From Calliphora vicina (taxonomy: Eukaryota; Arthropoda; Insecta; Diptera; Calliphoridae): a stretch of DNA of 64,000 nt. The position numbers and the translations under genes are program-made. Under the pieces are notes generated by a model. The model did not search any database. It saw nothing but the letters and a program-made list of their open reading frames with translations, and was not told where the DNA came from. Below are positions 48,777 through 60,687 of the stretch, piece after piece. The stretch's first letter is position 1, and each line of letters begins with the position of its first letter. The DNA is taken from the NCBI RefSeq assembly GCF_958450345.1, contig NC_088780.1, positions 59,245,533 to 59,309,532 of the forward strand, given 5' to 3'.

Positions 48777-49150
48777 TTATGGAGGTTTTAGCCCAAAAAT
48801 TGCCTTTAAACTTTTACATGGAATATTTCTCAATTTTTGTTGCAAATCAAAACTTTCAGATAGAAATTTAGCTTTTAAATTTTTTTTTTGATCCTTCAAT
48901 ACTGAGTCCAACAATGGAACGTATGCCACAATGCGATAAAATTCCTCGCAGTTATGTATGGGGCGAATGTGCTGAAATCTTGTCTTTACAACTGGGATTT
49001 CCAAAGTCTCACAAATTGATTTGCACTATCAAAAATACTACAATATTAAAATGCATTTCGGCTTCATATCTTTTATTTTGCAATGTTAACTTAAGGGATT
49101 TAAATATATTTGGAGTTTTATACAAGTCCAAAAATTACTTTTCAAAACAA
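48777..49150 (-). pseudogene. hAT transposase fragment (ZMYM/52 kDa-repressor type)
   Basis: The minus-strand translation reads CKSICETLEIPVVKTRFQHI, then NCEEFYRIVAYVPLLDSVLK and FLSESFDLQQKLRNI. This matches the central part of hAT transposases of the DUF4371 group, in which a short R-Q-R linker is followed by EEYYR-x-x-I-x-x-P-x-LD-x. Upstream in another frame, QNKRYEAEMHFNIVVFLIV continues the family pattern, so there is a frameshift near 49040. Both the BED finger and the C-terminal dimerisation region are missing. Flanking repeats X and Y match those at 13730-14795 and give the likely outline of the parent element. Confidence 0.65.
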
Positions 49151-49219
49151 ATAAAAAAATTAAATCAATACCGGAATTTGTATGTGTTGCTTTGGCTTTT
49201 AGTGAAAACAAAAAAAATT

Positions 49220-49510
49220 TTGTAATTTTTTAATATTTTGTTTCTTGGTGCCGGGATTTAGAATTTGGTTTTTTTTTGGTTTTATTTGGTTTTCATTAAA
49301 AACTAGTTGAAATAGGTTTTTATTTATTTGATGAAACTACTACTTTTTAAATAGTGTAAAAACGACTTTAATTTTTGTAAAAAATTTATTTTTAAAATTC
49401 TGCTTGGTTGGGCTGATTGTTTCTTAGATTTTATTCACTTTAATTAAATATGTCTTCGCAACTCCACCTAATCTACCGAAATGGATATTATTTCTCTAGC
49501 CAAATTTCAA
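49220..49510 (-). repeat. Repeat X, second copy
   Basis: Reverse complement of 13730-13990 (TTGGTGCCGGGATTTAGAAT near 49244; TCGCAACTCCACCTAATCTA near 49456). Lies 5' of the hAT transposase remnant. Confidence 0.5.
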
Positions 49511-50263
49511 TTTAAAATTTTTACATGTAATTACATTACACTTGCATTTTCTAAAACTTTCAACAAACAAGTGTTTAATTTTTATTCGACCACGCCCACT
49601 TTTTGTCAAATTGATTTTCATATCGTCAGGAATATACTGTAGAAGTTTCAAGATGATATTCGAACTATTACTATTTTGGTCGCTATCTTCCATATAATTG
49701 CAACCACTGTGCATTACTGCTATTTTGATGCATTACTGTAAACATTTATATGAAATAAGGTCAGCTTCTGAAAATAATGAATTGATTATACATATATGTA
49801 TATAAATCAGTCTATACAATAACAATCTGTTTTTGAAATTAGCTAAACACCTCTAAAATTTTGAATTACTGGTAAAAGACAAGTTTTTTCAAACCTTCAT
49901 GCACTTATAAGCCAGTAACTTAGTTTACTATTGATTTTATGTTTCTCAGCAGATTTAGAAATAATAAAGTTTGTTTTTTTGAATGGTGTATATTAAGCCG
50001 ACTCACAGAAAAAGTTTACCTTGGTTTGTGTTAGGATGTCTCACAAAATATCGGTTATCATTTGAAAGAGATCTTCTATTTGTCATGACCAAGTTTACAC
50101 TTAATATAGATTTAATCCTAATTTAGAAGATTTTTCAAGGATTTTTTTTTTTAAGACCTGACAAAAAAAATTTTTTGAAAATGTTTATTTTTTTGAAAGC
50201 ATGTAAATTGAAATATTTAAAAATTTACTTGATTTAAGAAATAGTTTCTTTATTCATTTTCAG
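49511..50263. other. Spacer upstream of a candidate exon
   Basis: No gene recognised. The last 30 bases are pyrimidine-rich (TTTCTTTATTCATTTTCAG) and form a good splice acceptor for the next feature. Confidence 0.4.
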
Positions 50264-50409
50264 TATTCGTAATAGATCGCCTGTTATCGGAATTTTATCC
50301 TGGTAAACATCATGTTACCAAAATTACCAATATGGGCACAAAGATGTTTGATTCGACAAGTAGTTTACTCGAAGGGGTAACAAAATCACTTTTTTCCTCA
50401 GAATACGAA
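50264..50409 (+). CDS. Candidate host exon, 48 codons, unknown gene
   Basis: The stretch follows a strong acceptor (TTCTTTATTCATTTTCAG) and ends at GAATACGAA before the donor GTGAGT. One frame is fully open with two leading bases and gives FVIDRLLSEFYPGKHH, then VTKITNMGTKMFDSTSSLLE and GVTKSLFSSEYE. Its composition (Asp, Glu, Gly, Ser, Thr, Met) is unlike the Lys/Asn/Ile/Phe-rich chance frames around it. I do not recognise the family, and no repeat in the window matches it. The exon length of 146 (2 + 48 codons) is coherent with splicing in phase 1 in and phase 0 out. It may instead be a retro-fragment or part of an unrecognised element. Confidence 0.4.
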
Positions 50410-51003
50410 GTGAGTCGCTCTAGTGTAAATGCTATTAAATATTCTTACAATTGCGTAAAGTGCAATCATATTAAATCAGAAACATATTGCCTTTAAAAAC
50501 CTTTCCAATATTCAAAAAAATCAAAAAACTGTGAATTAGTAAAAGTACCAACAAAAGAAGTATAAGGGACTTAAAGTGAAATTCCTAAATGGTTGTTAGG
50601 GTTGACTTTCCAACAAGATATACATGTACACTAAGCTAGTGGTTGTTGAATCGAATTGCCTTTTTAATTTGCAGTTTCAAAAAATACCCAAAAAGCGCAC
50701 AAAACTACAAAGAGAAAAGAATTACAAAAGATGTGAATATTAATGCCTTTTTTCTCGTTCATTATCTCCTTTTTCGCTCCGTATAAAAAAAAAAATATTG
50801 TAATAAACGCGCTGTTAACAAAGTGCCAACAAAGTTCGTAAGAAGTGCAGCGAAGTCCAAAACGTTTTGTCAAAAGTCAAACAGTTAGAAAGAAGTTTAC
50901 TGTCACTTACACAGTTGTGCACAAAAATGTAGTAAGCTAATTTCGTTTCAAGTTTATAGCAGACGTAAATCATATTTGATATACATATGTATGTATATGT
51001 AAA
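50410..51003. other. Spacer, no gene recognised
   Basis: After the donor the candidate frame stays open only to a TAA near 50495. Nothing further is recognised. Confidence 0.4.
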
Positions 51004-51190
51004 TAGGGGTCCAATTTATATACAAATGCATATTTTTTCTCAAACGGCCAAAAACCCAATAGAATAATTATGTCAAATGGCATCGAATTTTTAGGGCATA
51101 TTTTTCAATTGATAATGCATATTTTGTTATGTTACACTCCGAAATTCATATTTAAGTTATATAAACATTATACAAATTGTTTGATAAAAA
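51004..51190 (+). repeat. Diverged left half of the 35446-36267 hAT MITE
   Basis: TAGGGGTCCAATTTATATAC, AAATGCATATTTTTTC and AATGGCATCGA...GATAATGCATATTTTGTTAT follow the order of 35446-35600. No right end or duplication. Confidence 0.5.
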
Positions 51191-51732
51191 TATTATTTTT
51201 TGCCGTCAATGGGTAAAACATTTTCCAAAAATTTTGATTCTACCCCAATAGTTGAGCGAGTATATTGGATTCACCACCCACCTTAATGTTTACCAATCGC
51301 CTCAGAATCGTTGCCATTAATTCTTCTTACCCTACCTGAAAATAGTTAATCTCTCATAAATATTTTAATTACATGTATATGTATATCTAAACAAAATTCA
51401 GCACAAATAGTAACTTCGAAATAAAAAGTCCTTAATTTACCATTGCTCCCATATAAGAACCACTCTCGAAAATTTCATTAATGAGCAAAAATTCCATTTT
51501 TGTCATTGATATTATGTTCCAAATTTTTGATTTAGAACATCTTGATAATAGTTTGTTGGGTCCTTGTCAAACTCTGCCATATTATTTCATACACCTGTTC
51601 ATTCTTGTCTAAACTAACGAAGTGAAATGTTTCAAATTGTTGATTAATTTTAGACAGTTTTTCCTTACTTCTAGGTAGTTTATTTCTTTTGTTGTTCACT
51701 TTTTCGAAAAATTCTTATTCGTTTCAATTGAG

Positions 51733-51902
51733 GATTAAATATTGTGACAGTTAGCAGCAGTTTTGATGCTTATGAAGCAAAGAAGATATTGCAATTTGTT
51801 TATACAGAATTGAAAAGTATTTGTTCTGACAATGTTGTTCGTAAATTTTGTCAGGTCTTAAAAAAAAAATACTGCAGTTTAAAGCGACAGATTATATTAT
51901 AT
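51733..51902 (+). CDS. Possible exon, about 57 codons, unknown
   Basis: After TTTCAATTGAG an open frame reads LNIVTVSSSFDAYEAKKILQ, FVYTELKSICSDNVVRKFCQ and VLKKKYCSLKRQ, with a possible donor GTATGT at 51903. The composition is more protein-like than neighbouring chance frames, but the acceptor is weak and there are several alternative AG sites. It could belong to the same unknown gene as 50264-50409, though the phases do not join directly, so another exon would be needed. Confidence 0.22.
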
Positions 51903-52116
51903 GTATGTTAAAAATATTTCAAAATATTCAATCTTAGATTGAGAAACAATTTGTACAACAAAATAAATATTTATATAAGTAAAATGATGTTGTCTAAATA
52001 CATTATTTAAATTTGTTTTCCAGGAATATATCCAGAGTCTTAGAATGTATCCCGTTTTAATTAGTCAGTTTTAGTTTTTGAGATATAAACAAATTTAAAA
52101 TTAATGTAATCCCTAA
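51903..52116. other. Spacer before the truncated LINE
   Basis: AT-rich; no feature recognised. Confidence 0.4.
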
Positions 52117-53877
52117 AAACAGCCAAAGGATAATGCTAGTTCATCAATTCCTACTCTTTTAAGGGATGACCAATCATTCACTGACCCGGTTGATAAAGCT
52201 AACCTTTTGGCTGAATTATTTGCAAATAATTCGAACTTACCGGAAAGTAATCAACTACTGCCCGGGCTCGAAAGAGTATCTGTTACTATGCCGAATATAT
52301 TCTTTCGCGCTCGCGCAGTTAAAAGGGTTTTAGCGGATCTCAACATAAATAAGTCTCCTGGGCCTGATGGTATACCAGCACTGGTCTTAAAGCAGTGTTC
52401 TTCGACGCTAGCTCGTCCATTAGCTAACCTTTTCAGCACTTTATACCGTGCCGGCAAATTTCCAGTATGTTGGAAGGTTGCTAATATAACGCCAATTCCT
52501 AAAAAGGGAGAGGCTAACAACCCTGAAAATTATCGCACAATAGCAATTTGTTCTGCACTTTTCAAAGTTATGGAGAGTATGGTTAACTACCATTTTGTGA
52601 AATATTTAGAGTCCAACAATTTACTCAGCGACCGGCAGTATGGCTTTCGTAGAGGACGCTCTACGGGAGACTTGCTAGCCTTCCTATCGGAAAAATGGTG
52701 TCGTTCCATACACCGTTTTGGCGAAAGTAAAGTGGTGGCTCTAGATATTTCTAAAGCGTTTGATAGAGTATGGCATGGTGCGCTTTTAGCAAAACTTATT
52801 GCTTTTGGTGTTGGTAATAACTTCTGTCGATTTATATCGAGCTTTCTCAGAGATCGCACTATACGAGTTGTTATAGATGGAATTTCATCAAACGAGTTCA
52901 AGATCAATTCAGGGGTACCGCAAGGCTCCGTCCTTTCTCCTACTCTATTTCTTATCTTTATAAACGACCTTCTACGTCAAACTTCCAACCCTAACTGCTC
53001 TTTTGCAGATGACAGCAACATTTGCCATTCATATGCATTCAATTATAGACCAAGCCTGTCGGAGATTGGGGCAATGAGGCAAAATATGAATGATACGCTC
53101 AACCAAGATCTTGTGACAATCTCTGAATGGGGTTGTGCGAATAGAGTCGATTTTAATGCGCGCAAGACTCAATGTTGTATGTTAACCCACAAACACACAA
53201 CAGATCATGTTGCTCCATCTGTTTTTATGGGTGGTGTAAATATTAATTAATCAGAAGCTCTTGATTTTCTAGGCATGAGTATTCAGTGCGATGTCCGCTG
53301 GATAAAACACATTTTTCGAGTGTGGAAAGAAGCATTCAAGTGCCTTGGTTTCCTTAAACGGTGTAAGAATTACTTCACTCCATCTGATCTCCTTACTATT
53401 TACACCACTTATATCCGACCTAAAATGGAATACAACTCTCATGTGTGGGCCGGTGCTTCGAAGTCTATTTTGGAGTTACTCGACAGTGTACAGAAGAGGG
53501 CGAAAGTGCTTATCGGTGACAGTAGGGTATCCAGCTCTATTGACTCACTGGAACATCGTCGCAATGTGGGTTGTGTTTCACTGTTCTACCGATACTACAA
53601 TGGTATGTGCTCTGCATAAATTAGGGAACTTGTTCCAGAAACCCGTAGTTTTTTACGCAACACACGTTCTTCGGCAAGGGCTCACCAATACGTTGTCGAC
53701 TGGACAGTGGATCGCACAACACATTACAGAGAAAATTCGTTCTTTATCCGTACTGTCCGTATGTGGAATAATCTTCCTCCTGAAGTCTTTCCTGTCACTT
53801 TCAATATAGGAAAATTCAAATCTAATGTCCACAAACACTACTCCCTCTATTCTCCCACCCATAACCTATTTTCCTAG
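52117..53877 (+). pseudogene. LINE reverse transcriptase, Jockey-superfamily type
   Basis: One continuous frame carries INKSPGPDGIPALVLK, ENYRTIAICS, QYGFRRGRSTGDLLAFL, ALDISKAFDRVWHGALL (catalytic Asp), SGVPQGSVLSPTLFLIFIND and SFADDSN (catalytic DD), then thumb text FLGMSIQCDVRW and YTTYIRPKMEY and the C-terminal VRMWNNLPPEVFP. That last motif is typical of CR1/L2/Crack-like elements of the Jockey superfamily; the exact clade is uncertain. Two nonsense codons, TAA 53248-53250 and TAA 53617-53619, break an otherwise unshifted frame that ends at TAG 53875. There is no RNase H. The truncated 5' end and the stops make it inactive, but the absence of frameshifts suggests it is fairly young. Confidence 0.85.
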
Positions 53878-53942
53878 TTCCAACACAATGCTTTGCATGA
53901 GTAGGGGTCATCCCCTGAGTGCTGGTCCAAGAAAAAAAAAAA
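52117..53942 (+). mobile_element. 5'-truncated LINE with short A-tail
   Basis: Homology to a LINE ORF2 starts abruptly near 52117 with no endonuclease, and the element ends after GAGTAGGGGTCATCCCCTGA and an 11-base A-run (53932-53942). GC is clearly higher than in the flanks. 5' truncation with an A-tail is the usual outcome of incomplete target-primed reverse transcription. Confidence 0.8.
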
Positions 53943-55244
53943 TATGGTATTAATTTTGTTATGAAATATTTAAAGATTTCAACCAAGATCATTCAGAAAA
54001 GAAATTTGTTCATTTATTGACAAATGATTTGAAAATACTTAGCATTACTAGCACTCGAATCTGAGGTTCTTAAAATATGCCAACATTTAATTTTCGTATT
54101 TAGGCCAGGTCATTCTATCGTGCGCATTAACAAACGGCTTCATTATTCCAATTTTAATATGTAGTGATTTAAAAATAAATCGATATCTGTTAAATGTAGT
54201 ATTATTATTCTGCTTACCACCAGATATCCGGAAAGTTGTTTTCAACCAACATACAAACTTAAGGATCCATATACATTTAACAGTATTTAATCTTCTAAAG
54301 CACTAAAAAATATAAGTATGTGGAATTATTTTGGTCATAATATGGAAGAAACAAAAATTTTCGGCAAAATCATTGGGCTTTTGCGAATTTGCTAAGAATT
54401 GGTTAATATTTTTGAATTTACTTTTATTTGACTTATATTGATGTTCAAAGTTTAAATTTTATATAAGATCTAGCGGATAACGGCGTGTTCTACTACGCTA
54501 AAAAAATAAGCACATTTTGTATATTTCGATTTTTTACTATTGCATTTTATGCAAATCACTTTCCTTTAATTTGAAATATTTTGGGACAATTTAACTATCT
54601 GCTAATTAGTTTACAGAAGGACGAACAAAGTCATATTCGTAAGCAAAATATCATGAAGAAATCGCGTATAGATAATGATTTAATAAAAACTATTTAACAC
54701 TTTCATCGTATTTTCATTATTAACCACTCAATTTTTATTAAAGTAGAAATATAATCTGAGTTGATAATAAAAACAAATTAATATGTCGGATTTCGTATTC
54801 GGCAGTTTAAACAATTTAATTTCGAATTAGTCGAGGAAAAAGTATCGAATTATGCGTAATTTTGGTTAATTTTTTGTTCCTCTGTAAAAAAACATATTTC
54901 TTTATTAACGGTCTAATTCATAATAACTTAAAATAGATGTATAAGTCGTAAATAAGAAAAAATTAAAAAATTTGGATTCACAAACGTTTAATAGTGTTAT
55001 AAGTCTGTTATAAACCATTCATAAATTTGAAATATTTATTATAGCTTCGACACTACTTTAAATCTACTTTAAGGTTTTCTTTTTACACTTTTTACCTAAA
55101 TATGATGGCATAATAACTGAAATAATATAACAATTGTTAGAAGACTAGTTTATGCAGAATATATTTTATATCAAATGTACAAAAAATTGTATCTAATTCA
55201 GCAATTTATAAATTCTATTAGAACGTATGAAATTTAATAATTTA
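53943..55244. other. AT-rich spacer, no gene recognised
   Basis: TTTCGAATTAGTCGAGGAAA-like palindromic words lie near 54820. No coding signal. Confidence 0.4.
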
Positions 55245-55363
55245 TATGGGGCATTTCACGTCAAGTGAACCAACTTTTGAAATCGATGTCTTCCGATCGC
55301 GATGAAATTTGCACCAATGTTAGTTCTATTGGATAGTAATTCGGACACCATTTTTCAACAAGT
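55245..55363 (+). repeat. Foldback family copy D, left end
   Basis: TATGGGGCATTTCACGTCAA, GTGAACCAACTTTTGAAATC and TCTTCCGATCGCGATGAAAT give the most complete left terminus of the family that has copies at 14030, 17098 and 43331. It stops at CAACAAG, where the next repeat begins. Confidence 0.65.
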
Positions 55364-55429
55364 ATATATACTTAATAATAAGTTAATACGTTTGGAACAA
55401 CATTTTTCCTTTTTAACCTCAAGTGAAGA

Positions 55430-57019
55430 AACAGAGTATAAAAAAGGGTATACAAATATATTTAGACAAATTTCAAAATATTTATTTGTGGGACTTATAA
55501 GGGAGCTATGACCTATTATGATTTCATATAAACAACGCTATTAACAAGAGTGGACCTTATATGGGAGCTATGCCGAATTATGAACCAATATTTAAAAAAT
55601 CTTGTAGTATGATTCTTGGATACAAATTACTGATTGGTGTAAAATTTTGGTTCAGTACAGATTATTTTGGATATTTGTGCAGGTTAATGTGTGATCCGGA
55701 AGTGGTTCTTATAAGGAGGCTATGACCAATTATGGACCTATCATCGTAACATTTGTACATCGATTTTTGTATATATTGAACAAATTTGTTTCGAATTTAA
55801 ACCTGATAACTTTATTTGTAAGAAATTTATGAGGAGATTAGAGATTTTCGATAGTGGACCTTATATGAGAGATATGGTTAAATATGGACCGATATTCACA
55901 GTAATATGATTGCTGGATACAAATTACTGATCTGTGCGTAATTTCATTTTGATATAGAATTGTTTTAAATATTTATTAAGGTTAATATCTTTTTCGGATG
56001 GGCCTTATAGGGGAGCTATGACCAATTATCGGCCAATCTGCGTAAAATTTGGTACAGTGATTTCTATGTATATGCTTATTTTTTATGTCGAATTTTAGTA
56101 TGATAAAGCTATTTATAAGATATTTATGAGTACTTAACTGATTTTCGAAAGTGGACCTTATATGGGAGCTATGGTCAAATATCGACCGATATTCACAAAA
56201 TCCTGTAGTATGATTTCTAAATATAGATTACGGATCTGTGTAAAATTTTGTTTTGTTTTGATATTGATATTTTTTAGATATTTATGTAGGTTAATGTATT
56301 TTTCGGAAGTGGTCCTTATATGGGAGCATAACCAATTATTGGCCGATATTCACATGACGAATTTCAACTTAATAGCGATATTTATTAGACATTTAGCTTA
56401 TTTAAGTGATTTTCGGAAGTGAACTTTATATGGGGGCTATGGTCAAATATGGGCCGATCCACAAAAAATTTGGTGTTGTGATTTTTTTAAGCACAAAACT
56501 TATTTTTCCTGAATTTTGTGTGGATACTGCAATTTTGTAGGCATTTACAGACCATAGAACAATATTTCGGGAAGAAATTTGAATGAGGGCTAGGAGAAAT
56601 CATGGAGCGATTCCTATAATTTTTACCAGAGTTAGTCCTTTTAACATAAAAATAATGTGCGTAAATTTTAATGGTATTATCTATAATATATTTGCACAAA
56701 TAACAAAAACTATTTTAAAATTATCATTTTTTTTTTTAGGTTGTCTTTCATTTTGGTTCATAACTCTGGTTCCACTGAACCGATTTTGCTGATTTTCAAT
56801 ACCAAACTGCTTAGGAGAACAATACACAATTTTCTTGAATGTTTGCCAATTTTGGTTGTCTGTTTTGTACGTGAGCGTATTTTACACAGACAGACAGACA
56901 GACGGACATAGCTCAATCGACTTAGAATTTCATAAGGATCAATAATATATACACACGGAATGACAAATTTTTATATATACCCCCAGTCACCACTTATGGT
57001 GGTGGAGGGTATAACAAGT
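55430..57019 (+). repeat. Array of GGACCTTATATGGGAGCTATG repeat modules
   Basis: The module GTGGACCTTATATGGGAGCT, then ATGGTCAAATATGGACCGAT, recurs about every 150-300 bases (near 55555, 55855, 56000, 56155, 56310 and 56430). It ends with ACAGACAGACAGACGGACAT near 56891 and TGGTGGTGGAGGGTATAACA at 56998. This is one of the commonest non-coding repeat textures of fly genomes. Frames inside it are not genes. Confidence 0.65.
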
Positions 57020-58972
57020 TAAACGCAAATTTAAACAAAAATGTACATACTTTTGTGTGGTACCTTCAGCGACCTTTAATGGGGTGTTTCTCTGTTTTTT
57101 GAAGGTGATACAGTTTTTTGATACTTTATTATTCGTATTTTGTAAAATACTTCAAAAACTATAAAATGTTATTCCTAGAATTTAAGAAATCCTTTTGTAA
57201 CTATTGTTAAATCATAAAATAAGTAATAAGGTTAATTTTAAAAACAACTAAGTAAGTTCATAAACGTACTTAGTTGGGCATTTGTTGCGTCAACTTTTAG
57301 GATATATGATATATTTTTGTCCCCATTGACTAGTCAGAAAAACTCAATTTGTCTAAAAATCGATTTGTAAGCATTATCTATCTACGATACTTCCTTCTAT
57401 TTTTTTATATTTTTACATGAGAATAAAAGACAGTGTGACACCATGATTGTTGAAATCTAATGCCACATTAATCAATTTATAACACAGTCAGGAGAAAAAG
57501 AAAATCTGAGCTAAGTGTAAACGTTTTTAAGTTTAATTAATTGAATAAGTTCTAGTTAAAATAAAAAAAATGTTACGAGGTAATTAACCAATTTTTTTTT
57601 GTGTATCTGTATCTTCACTTTCATAATTTATTTATTTATTTTACAACAAACGTAAATAAGTTTATTCTAAGTACATACATATGTTTGTTTAGTATTTGAC
57701 AAATAAATAAATAATTCATGTGAAACGTTCATTCATTAAATTAATTACAGTTTATATAGAAATAAGAGACTGCTACAAACATACGAGTCGAAACACATGT
57801 AAAACATTTCACTTAATTGATTACAAACATCCGCAGGCTGTGTTGGCATGTTCACTTATTTATAAATGTGTTCAAGTAAATAAATGTTAAATATTTTGCA
57901 CATGTAAATAATTAATATAATAACTACAAATTGCATTTCAACATTTGTTATGTGAAATTAATTTATCAGGAAGTTACCAATAGTTTCTCGAAATCAATTA
58001 CTTTTTTGTCGGTAGGATGGAAAACCTGAAAAGCTGTACAAGTTATTGAAAATAAAAAGGTGCAAGTAAGTGATTCAAGTAAGAACAAGTTAGAAGGTAT
58101 AGTTGGTCAAGCCTGTAACGATTCTTTCGAGAGTTGTTCTTATCTTTTTGGGAAATGGGAAGCTACCTTTAATAACGGCTGAGCTCGTCGGTGGGGGTGA
58201 GTTATATTAGTTCCCATACAAAAAAAAATATTGAATCATTTACAGAAGATTTAAAATTAGGTAGCTAAATAGAAAACATTTGAAATAGAACGATCCTTAT
58301 ATATAATGAGAAGAAAACCTAGACTTGATTGAGCATTGTGTAGCTTGGGATGGAAATCGCTACACTTTCTCTTTACCCTCCCACCATGCTGACAGAAATT
58401 AATAAGTCAATTGTCAGCCCTATAAAGAATACAAAAAAATTAAAGTGACCTACCCCATACTATGTACTTCACCTTTCGTAATTAAAATTTTCAAGATTTA
58501 AGACATTATGTCAAATACATAATAAAAGAATTAATACATATTTATTTTCAAAATTAACAGAAATACAAAATGAAATTACTTGTTATAATTAGTCACTCTT
58601 AATGTTCAAATTAACAATTTAGAATTTTAGTATTTAATATAAGAAAGAATACTTAAAGTGAAATATAGACCAAATCAATAGTTTAACAAAACGTTTGAAG
58701 AATTAAATATGAAGTATGTAGGGTATTTTTTTTTTTTTAATATATTGGAATAATTTTGTTTATATATAAATCAACGTAACATAAATATATGTTTAAGTAT
58801 GTAGATCAAAATGTATTTTTATAAATTATATTAAAACATAACAAATCTCAATATACACTGATTTATATTTATGCTACGTTTTCTTTTTTTTTTTTTATAT
58901 ATATATTTTAATTGAGTGTTTGTTGAAAATAAAAAATGGTTGAATAAATAGTAAAATAACAATTTAACTTAC
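57020..58972. other. Quiet, repeat-poor spacer
   Basis: No transposon ends and no long open frames. GC stays low throughout. It borders a candidate host exon and may be intronic. Confidence 0.4.
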
Positions 58973-59027
58973 ATTCTTTGGTCCATCGATGTCAGCAGGC
59001 GCCCGATGACAGATGATTTACGTAGTA
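58973..59027 (-). CDS. Candidate 55-bp host microexon, unknown gene
   Basis: On the minus strand the segment lies between an acceptor (AAAATTTTAATAG) and an excellent donor (AAAGAAT before GTAAGTT). Only one of the three frames is open; with two leading bases it gives LRKSSVIGRLLTSMDQR plus two trailing bases. GC is near 45-50 percent against about 20 percent in the flanks, which stands out sharply. I cannot name the gene. Alternatively it is a 5' exon starting at the ATG of M-D-Q-R, or a conserved non-coding element. Confidence 0.45.
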
Positions 59028-60159
59028 CTATTAAAATTTTATTTTCAACGTCAAAATTGGTGTATGGGTTAAGATTGGGTATGTGTAATTGTATTTATTT
59101 TTTTAAGGTGAAATTAAGAGTAGAGTGTTATTATGATTGTAAATAAGTATAAAGTTTTGTTTTAAATTTGTCTCTTTTAGGGTTTTAAGTATTCAAACTT
59201 ATTAAGGTGACCATACAAAAATTTAAATTATTTAATTTTAAGCAAAAAACAAAAAATAAATTAATCAAAAATTTAGTTTAATTTAGAAATAAAAAAAATA
59301 GCATATGTCAGAAATTTAAGATAAAGTTAGGTTAAAATTTTAAGAAAGAGTTAAGATTTTTAAAAGGATAAACAAAAAAATTTACAATTTTATACAAAGA
59401 ATTTAAAAAAAAAATTGAATTTAATGGAAAATTAACGAAAAATTTTATGATCACGATATTGAAATTAATTTGAATTGGAAATCTCGTTATTTGTATTATA
59501 TTTTAAAATATTTTTATCACCAAATAAAAATTAAATATCTGGTCACCCCAAAGATATAGATTGTAAGATATTTCTTTGTTATATCTTGAATTTTATGTGG
59601 ACTTTTCATGCAGTTAAAATATAGTTGATTTGAATGATGAGAAAGATTTGCGAAATATCAATTTTAATCAATCAATCCTTGAATTTCCATTTCGTATTTC
59701 CGCACCACAGCAGATTAGAAATTATTATCTTTCACAAAAAAGGCGTAATTAGATCCTCTAATGGTCAATTGCAAAACGAGATTCCAATCTAACTCCAATA
59801 AAAAATCTCCAATTATTTATATTTTATATACGTATGTATCTTGTACTTTATACAACCTTCTCAATGAAATTATTTTTCTTCAATGAAAATTTTTGAAAAC
59901 TGTTTATCAAACTATCAAAAATAATTTCAATGCTAACTATACAAATTTTGAAAACTTTTCTAGACATAAAAATTAAATGAAAATCTTATACACTCAAAAA
60001 AAAATAATCGTTAATAATTTTATAAATTCTAAACACAATTGAATCAAAATTGTCGCCATCACAAGCCCGACCAAAGAACACTGTGTATATGAGTAAATAA
60101 ATGAGATCTGAAATTGGGTCGCATGATTTCTTTCTATATGAAACTTATTTTTGTTAAAA
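59028..60159. other. AT-rich spacer, possibly intronic
   Basis: No feature recognised on either strand. Confidence 0.4.
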
Positions 60160-60420
60160 TTTATTTGGATTCCAACATTTTTATGCTAGTTAAAGCGATT
60201 TTCGGAAGTGGACCGTACATCGGTTAAAGTTATTTTTGGAAGTGGGCCTGGGAGCTATGAGCAATTATAAACCGATGAAACGTGTATGAAACTTATTTTT
60301 GTTAAATTTTATTTGGATTCCAACATTTTATATATGCTGGCTACAGAGGTATTCCGAAGTGGGTCTTAAATGGGAGAAAGGTCAATAAGTATTAATGACT
60401 GTTTTTTGGGCGAAAAAAAC
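60160..60420 (+). repeat. Two short TATATGGGAGC-family modules
   Basis: AACTTATTTTTGTTAAA(A/T)TTTATTTGGATTCC occurs twice (60145 and 60288), each followed by a GGAAGTGG-type module, related to the 55430-57019 array. Confidence 0.55.
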
Positions 60421-60687
60421 ACTGTAAAAAAAATCCAGACCAGGGGGTCGATTCTGGTTCTGTGAAACGGTGAAATGAAAAAAAACTTTTCATTTTCATT
60501 TTCATAAGAACTTTTCATATTATCATTTCACAATTACACAAATTGCGATTCCCGTTCCTTTAATGAAAAAGTGTTTCATTCCATTATAGACGTGATACTT
60601 TTATATCTATTTATATCATATCTATTTTGACTTCTTATTAAGTGTCAAACTATTCAAATATAAAACGAAAAATAATAAATCTAAAAA

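Noticed and set aside
50146..51860. Inverted pair AAGACCTGACAAAA / TTTTGTCAGGTCTT as TIRs of an element
   Set aside because: At this AT content an inverted match of that length is expected by chance several times in 64 kb, and the flanks show no duplication.
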